From Myroides odoratus (GTDB taxonomy: Bacteria; Bacteroidota; Bacteroidia; Flavobacteriales; Flavobacteriaceae), in contig NZ_LROZ01000005.1 of assembly GCF_001549985.1 (NCBI RefSeq), positions 967 through 64,966 of the forward strand: DNA of 64,000 bases, in the 5' to 3' direction. A program made the position numbers and the translations under genes. This document shows, in pieces, positions 60,878 to 64,000 of the stretch (position 1 is the stretch's first letter; each line of letters opens with the position of its first letter). Below the pieces are notes generated by a model. The model was not told the DNA's origin, did not search any database, and saw nothing but the letters and a program-made list of their open reading frames with translations.

Positions 60878-61369
60878 ATGAAGCCTTACCTAGTCCGAAT
60901 AAACCATTCTTTATTAGCCTATTTTCTTGCAGCATGTACGGGAATATTACTTTTTTTGTACAACAATGCGGATAACCGATATATGTATATCTTACTATCC
61001 TTAGCCTTTATATTTATACTAACAGCAAGTTGTTTTAATGCCTTAACCTTCAAACGTTATCGCACAGTGTTATGGCCTTTTTTTCTCAATATGCTTTTAC
61101 TCTTTGTTTTCATTATCTTCAATGGAGGTATAGGAAATGTCCCTTTTTTTGGTTCTAATAATGCAGCCTTAACGATTTTTTTCCTCTTGATGGGTTTTAA
61201 TTCGCATTGGTATATGTTCGTAGAAGCCACCACACTATCGGACTTTAATTTCTTATTAATCAATACAACAATTTCATTCCTTATTCCTAGTATTGGTTAT
61301 AGTATTGGTTATTTATATCTTTCTAAATTTAAACAAGAAGCAACAGCACCTTGTTCAAATTCACACTAA
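60878..61369 (+). CDS. Hypothetical membrane protein, about five helices
   Basis: 163 residues, not recognised. Hydrophobic segments at about 10-27, 33-51, 62-82, 95-112 and 127-150, with a short hydrophilic tail (KFKQEATAPCSNSH). No catalytic or transport motif. It lies in the plus-strand accessory run between the SUFU and zinc-ribbon genes, with long AT-rich gaps on either side. It could be a membrane immunity protein, but only its position suggests this. Confidence 0.7.
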   Translation: MKPYLVRINHSLLAYFLAACTGILLFLYNNADNRYMYILLSLAFIFILTASCFNALTFKRYRTVLWPFFLNMLLLFVFIIFNGGIGNVPFFGSNNAALTIFFLLMGFNSHWYMFVEATTLSDFNFLLINTTISFLIPSIGYSIGYLYLSKFKQEATAPCSNSH

Positions 61370-61460
61370 AACTAACCCCAATAGACTCCTATTTTTCCAT
61401 ATTAAATCAAGTGCCTTACCTTTAAAAAGTAGGGAGCAGATTTACTAATACACTAAACCA

Positions 61461-62222
61461 TTGAATACATTCGTTCGACTATTTCCTGATTATGAAGATG
61501 TGTTTTTTGATGAAATTGAAAAACACCGCACTTATTTTTTACCTCTTTGCTCTTTTAATTTACAATTAATTGATCCTCGTTTAGACCAATGGTTACACAT
61601 TGTTTCGGTCAAAGAAATTTATGATGGTTGTATCGGTCAAAATACTACGCCCTATCATCGTCACTTCACTCAATTAGACAGTATTGGATTTGATATCATT
61701 GATGGAAAATACAAATTTGAAGGTGATTGGAATTTTTTCTCTCAGCATCATCTCATTGAAGCAAATGAATATGATCAGGATTTTACAGCAGAAGAAATTG
61801 AATTTGCGATGAATGATGCTATGTATACTTTAAAAAAAGCCTATTATCAAAAACAAGGAACATTATATGACCGTGACCAATACAGACCTGGGCTGGAAGT
61901 CAATGATATTCGAAGACTAGAGCGTTTGCGTAAATTAACAGCAGATGACTTGGTACAAGACACCCCTTGTGATTACGCAAAAGAAAGAATAGAGCAAAAA
62001 ATAGCAGGCATTTTCGAAGAGCTGAATACGGCACAATTACCACTAGATCAATGTTCATTTGATGGAACAGATTTGCTGCAAATCCCTACTTATCAAGGGC
62101 AAGTACTGGATTATCTTGGCTATATTGAAGGCTATGATTTTCAATTACATGCTGCAGATGCTATCGCTTTGTTCTATCAAAAAGACATTCAAAAAGCAGT
62201 TATCTGTTTTTCCTACTCTTAA
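61461..62222 (+). CDS. Hypothetical protein, 253 residues
   Basis: Starts at TTG (61461) because an in-frame stop lies 15 bp upstream and the first in-frame ATG would remove over a third of the protein. Soluble, acidic and aromatic-rich, with MNTFVRLFPDYEDVFFDEIE at the N-terminus, FEGDWNFFSQHHLIEANEYD in the middle and YLGYIEGYDFQLHAADAIAL near the C-terminus. Not recognised; size, acidity and neighbourhood are like those of immunity proteins. It lies 30 bp upstream of the zinc-ribbon/SUKH-like gene. Confidence 0.72.
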   Translation: MNTFVRLFPDYEDVFFDEIEKHRTYFLPLCSFNLQLIDPRLDQWLHIVSVKEIYDGCIGQNTTPYHRHFTQLDSIGFDIIDGKYKFEGDWNFFSQHHLIEANEYDQDFTAEEIEFAMNDAMYTLKKAYYQKQGTLYDRDQYRPGLEVNDIRRLERLRKLTADDLVQDTPCDYAKERIEQKIAGIFEELNTAQLPLDQCSFDGTDLLQIPTYQGQVLDYLGYIEGYDFQLHAADAIALFYQKDIQKAVICFSYS

Positions 62223-62252
62223 TACTTCATTTGATTATTTGAATTCTAACTT

Positions 62253-63026
62253 ATGCAAGAAAAACACATCGAATGCGCTATACATGGTCGACAATCCATG
62301 GCTTTATTGTGTACGCATTTAGCACATAGTTTACACCACCGAACACCTGTTGGGTTCTTTGAATACGATGCTGAAGATACAGGAAGACCCGATGCGTGGT
62401 GCAATACCTGTGAAGAGGCATGGAACCACACCCAAACAGAAGCAGATCGAGAACAATGGTTCATCAACTGTCAACACAAATTAGTTTGTGTTTCTTGTTG
62501 GGATGAAGCCAAAGCACTAAACAAAAGTGCTTCCATCATCACATTCAATCTCTTGACTATAGCGGAAATGCAAACGATACTTGAACACGAGGAACATATC
62601 AAACAAAATTTTCCTTCTGTTGTTTCTTTTCCATTTCCTGTCCTGTACAAAACTTTAGTGACCACTATTCCTACAGTAACCTTATCATCAGAAGCAATTT
62701 TATATGGTTCAGTAGAAGCCTCACTTGAAAACAAAGCAAGTAATCATCCCTCCTATTGGATATTTGCAGGGAACGGACAAGGAGATCGTTGGCTAATGGA
62801 TGAAAAAGGGCACGTCTTTTTCGGCGATCACGATGTATGCTCCATGCAGTTACACCCGTTAGATATTAGCTTTCAACAATGGTTACAGTTGGCTTTCTTA
62901 ACCCAACAATTGGACGACTGGTATGAAGGTGAATACGAAATAAAACACATTCACTCTGCTTTCAATCACGCTTTAAACCAAATTCATCCTCAACTAGCAG
63001 CCAATTATCCTTTTGAAATTGAATAA
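62253..63026 (+). CDS. Zinc-ribbon protein with SUKH/SMI1-KNR4-like C-terminal domain
   Basis: 257 residues. The N-terminal ~95 residues hold a zinc-binding pattern: CAIHGRQSMALLCTHL (C-x2-H and C-x-H), WCNTCEEAW and CQHKLVCVSCWDEA. The C-terminal part (about 145-240) has PSYWIFAGNGQGDRWLMDEK, HVFFGDHDVCSMQLHPLDIS and FQQWLQLAF, matching the SMI1/KNR4 (SUKH) pattern of an aromatic-FA-xNGxGD turn and a late helix. SUKH proteins are common toxin-immunity proteins. The family call for the C-terminus is by eye and moderately sure. Confidence 0.78.
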   Translation: MQEKHIECAIHGRQSMALLCTHLAHSLHHRTPVGFFEYDAEDTGRPDAWCNTCEEAWNHTQTEADREQWFINCQHKLVCVSCWDEAKALNKSASIITFNLLTIAEMQTILEHEEHIKQNFPSVVSFPFPVLYKTLVTTIPTVTLSSEAILYGSVEASLENKASNHPSYWIFAGNGQGDRWLMDEKGHVFFGDHDVCSMQLHPLDISFQQWLQLAFLTQQLDDWYEGEYEIKHIHSAFNHALNQIHPQLAANYPFEIE

Positions 63027-63046
63027 CATCAAAAACAAACTATTTT

Positions 63047-63604
63047 ATGCATAAACCGCTATCCTTTCTTGCTGTTGCTAGCTTCTTAGCCTTTGCAAGT
63101 TGTCAAGATAAAAAAGAAGAACCAACAGCACCCGAAGTTACTTTTAGGGAAGAAGAAACAAATACTACAGAAAAAAAACAACCCGATTTTGTTTTATCCC
63201 CAGATCATCAAACCAACAGCATTATATTGGATATTGATGGAGATGGTCAGCCCGATCGCTTTGAAATTGTAAAATCGACCGTAGATGACCAATATGGAAT
63301 CACCGTAAAAAAAGGCAATGGTGCTTTTGACATTATTGGCCCCTTAGTAGGCGCTACCCATCGTGTACTACCAGAAGATATGGAAGATTTAATTTGGGCT
63401 CAAGATGTACATGTAGCGGATAAACATACCGTTATCTATGAAGTAACAGATGAAAATGGCGATTTGCGTTCGGAAGAAGATGTTCCTGAAGACGAAAAAA
63501 CGACACTTCCCTATGAAAGTTTACACTTAAGTGTACCTGAAAGTTGCGGAAGTGGATTATTATATTGGTTAGATGGCACTTACCATTGGCATCAAACAAG
63601 CTAA
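63047..63604 (+). CDS. Lipoprotein with EF-hand-like/FG-GAP-like calcium-binding motif
   Basis: 185 residues. Signal ends at Cys19 (LAFASC). After a Glu/Thr-rich linker comes IILDIDGDGQPDRFEIVKST, with the DxDxDGxxD spacing of calcium-binding FG-GAP or dockerin-type loops, then a beta domain (GITVKKGNGAFDIIGPLVGA) with one Cys near the end. Function unknown. It starts 20 bp after the zinc-ribbon gene and ends at a terminator shared with the DUF695 gene. Confidence 0.75.
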   Translation: MHKPLSFLAVASFLAFASCQDKKEEPTAPEVTFREEETNTTEKKQPDFVLSPDHQTNSIILDIDGDGQPDRFEIVKSTVDDQYGITVKKGNGAFDIIGPLVGATHRVLPEDMEDLIWAQDVHVADKHTVIYEVTDENGDLRSEEDVPEDEKTTLPYESLHLSVPESCGSGLLYWLDGTYHWHQTS

Positions 63605-63609
63605 GAGCA

Positions 63610-63644
63610 AAAGCGCTATTCGAGGGAATAGCGCTTTATTTTTA
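63610..63644. terminator. Terminator between the lipoprotein gene and the DUF695 gene
   Basis: AAAGCGCTATTC / GAATAGCGCTTT stem with a 4-nt loop and T-rich flank; placed between convergent genes, just after both stops. Confidence 0.92.
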
Positions 63645-64000
63645 TCCTTTATAGCGTTCAAAAGATTGCCAATATTTATCTTTATAAATTGCATAATTTA
63701 CAGCAAAATCTTGTTTATACTGTTGCTTCATTCGATCAAGAACCCTTGCTGGTTCTCTAAAATCTTTACAACTAAAAAAGATATCTCGATTGCCATCTAC
63801 CGTTTCTCTTCCTATGTTTAAGTACCCTTGATCATCTGGTAAAACTTCAATTAATTCATCTTCAAATTGATTCAACAATTGATAGGTTGCCTCATCTGGG
63901 AAACCATTGTGATTAGCTGTAAACGCAATTTCTACACGAACAATCCAAGGATGTGAAGCCTTAGCATCCCAATCCAATAGTGTTCTATTAATCATTGCAA
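63642..64000 (-). CDS. DUF695 family protein (partial, N-terminus outside window)
   Basis: The visible 117 residues from an ATG at 63995 (or more, as the frame stays open to the window edge) match DUF695: ASHPWIVRVEIAFTANHNGF, YLNIGRETVDGNRDIFFSCK and KDKYWQSFERYKG at the C-terminus. The family usually has more residues before the SHPW motif, so the ATG at 63995 is probably internal. Function unknown; DUF695 proteins often occur in accessory clusters of small proteins like this one. Confidence 0.75.
   Translation of the reverse strand, partial: AMINRTLLDWDAKASHPWIVRVEIAFTANHNGFPDEATYQLLNQFEDELIEVLPDDQGYLNIGRETVDGNRDIFFSCKDFREPARVLDRMKQQYKQDFAVNYAIYKDKYWQSFERYKG

Overview
The window is low-GC DNA from a member of the Bacteroidota, almost certainly Flavobacteriaceae. 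Evidence: gliding/type IX secretion genes (gldF, gldG, a PorP/SprF-like protein, a T9SS type B C-terminal domain), flavobacterial families of unknown function (DUF3822, DUF4421, DUF4920), promoters of the TTG-N18..21-TAnnTTTG type, few Shine-Dalgarno sites and several TTG starts. The secreted repeat protein at the left edge suggests Myroides or a close relative; that genus call is an inference. No rRNA, tRNA, CRISPR array, transposase or prophage was seen; the one RNA gene is rnpB.

Layout. 1-5.5 kb (minus): a surface cluster of a T9SS type B protein, a PorP/SprF-like protein, an OmpA/PD40 protein and a partial secreted protein with near-identical 108-residue repeats. 5.8-16.9 kb: tRNA modification (mnmD), lipoproteins, ilvE, kdsB, a RecD-like helicase, DUF3822-rsmD, rnpB, menB and a serine hydrolase. 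17-20.7 kb (minus): one operon joining a HipA-like kinase, DUF3037, and TrkH/TrkA potassium uptake. 20.9-33.9 kb: ettA, lipoproteins and small membrane proteins, holA, a lone HSDR_N nuclease-fold protein, a glycosyltransferase, an OmpA-like lipoprotein and an uncharacterised DUF4421/membrane pair. 34.2-42.1 kb: convergent rfbA/rfbB, dnaN, gldG-gldF, a SAM hydrolase and phoH. 42-54 kb: a 2-oxoglutarate oxygenase, SUI1, nucleoside phosphorylase, truC, MATE exporter, and the serine-pathway operon (acyl-CoA reductase, serC, serA-like, small protein) divergent from a ferredoxin. 54.2-56.6 kb: an alcohol dehydrogenase/DUF4334 pair lying between two copies of the same terminator hairpin. 56.6-64 kb: an LtaS-like phosphotransferase, then an accessory run resembling orphan immunity genes (SUFU, zinc-ribbon/SUKH-like, DUF695) mixed with lipoproteins.

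Most noteworthy: (1) the serA-like gene sits in the proper serine operon and has an intact reading frame, but the residues that should be catalytic Arg, catalytic His and the middle Gly of the NAD motif are Tyr, Asn and Asn. (2) A dispersed intergenic element, built from arrays of a degenerate 8-bp RTGAG unit plus a shared ~58-bp module, occurs in inverted orientation at 24.1 and 48.5 kb; simpler inverted RTGAG pairs flank intergenic sites at 16.9-17.1 and 44.9 kb. (3) Two genes have promoters whose -7 box ends only 4 nt before ATG, predicting leaderless mRNAs. (4) The HipA-like/DUF3037/Trk operon and (5) the immunity-like island are the best candidates for uncharacterised systems. All calls come from reading the sequence without database searches.
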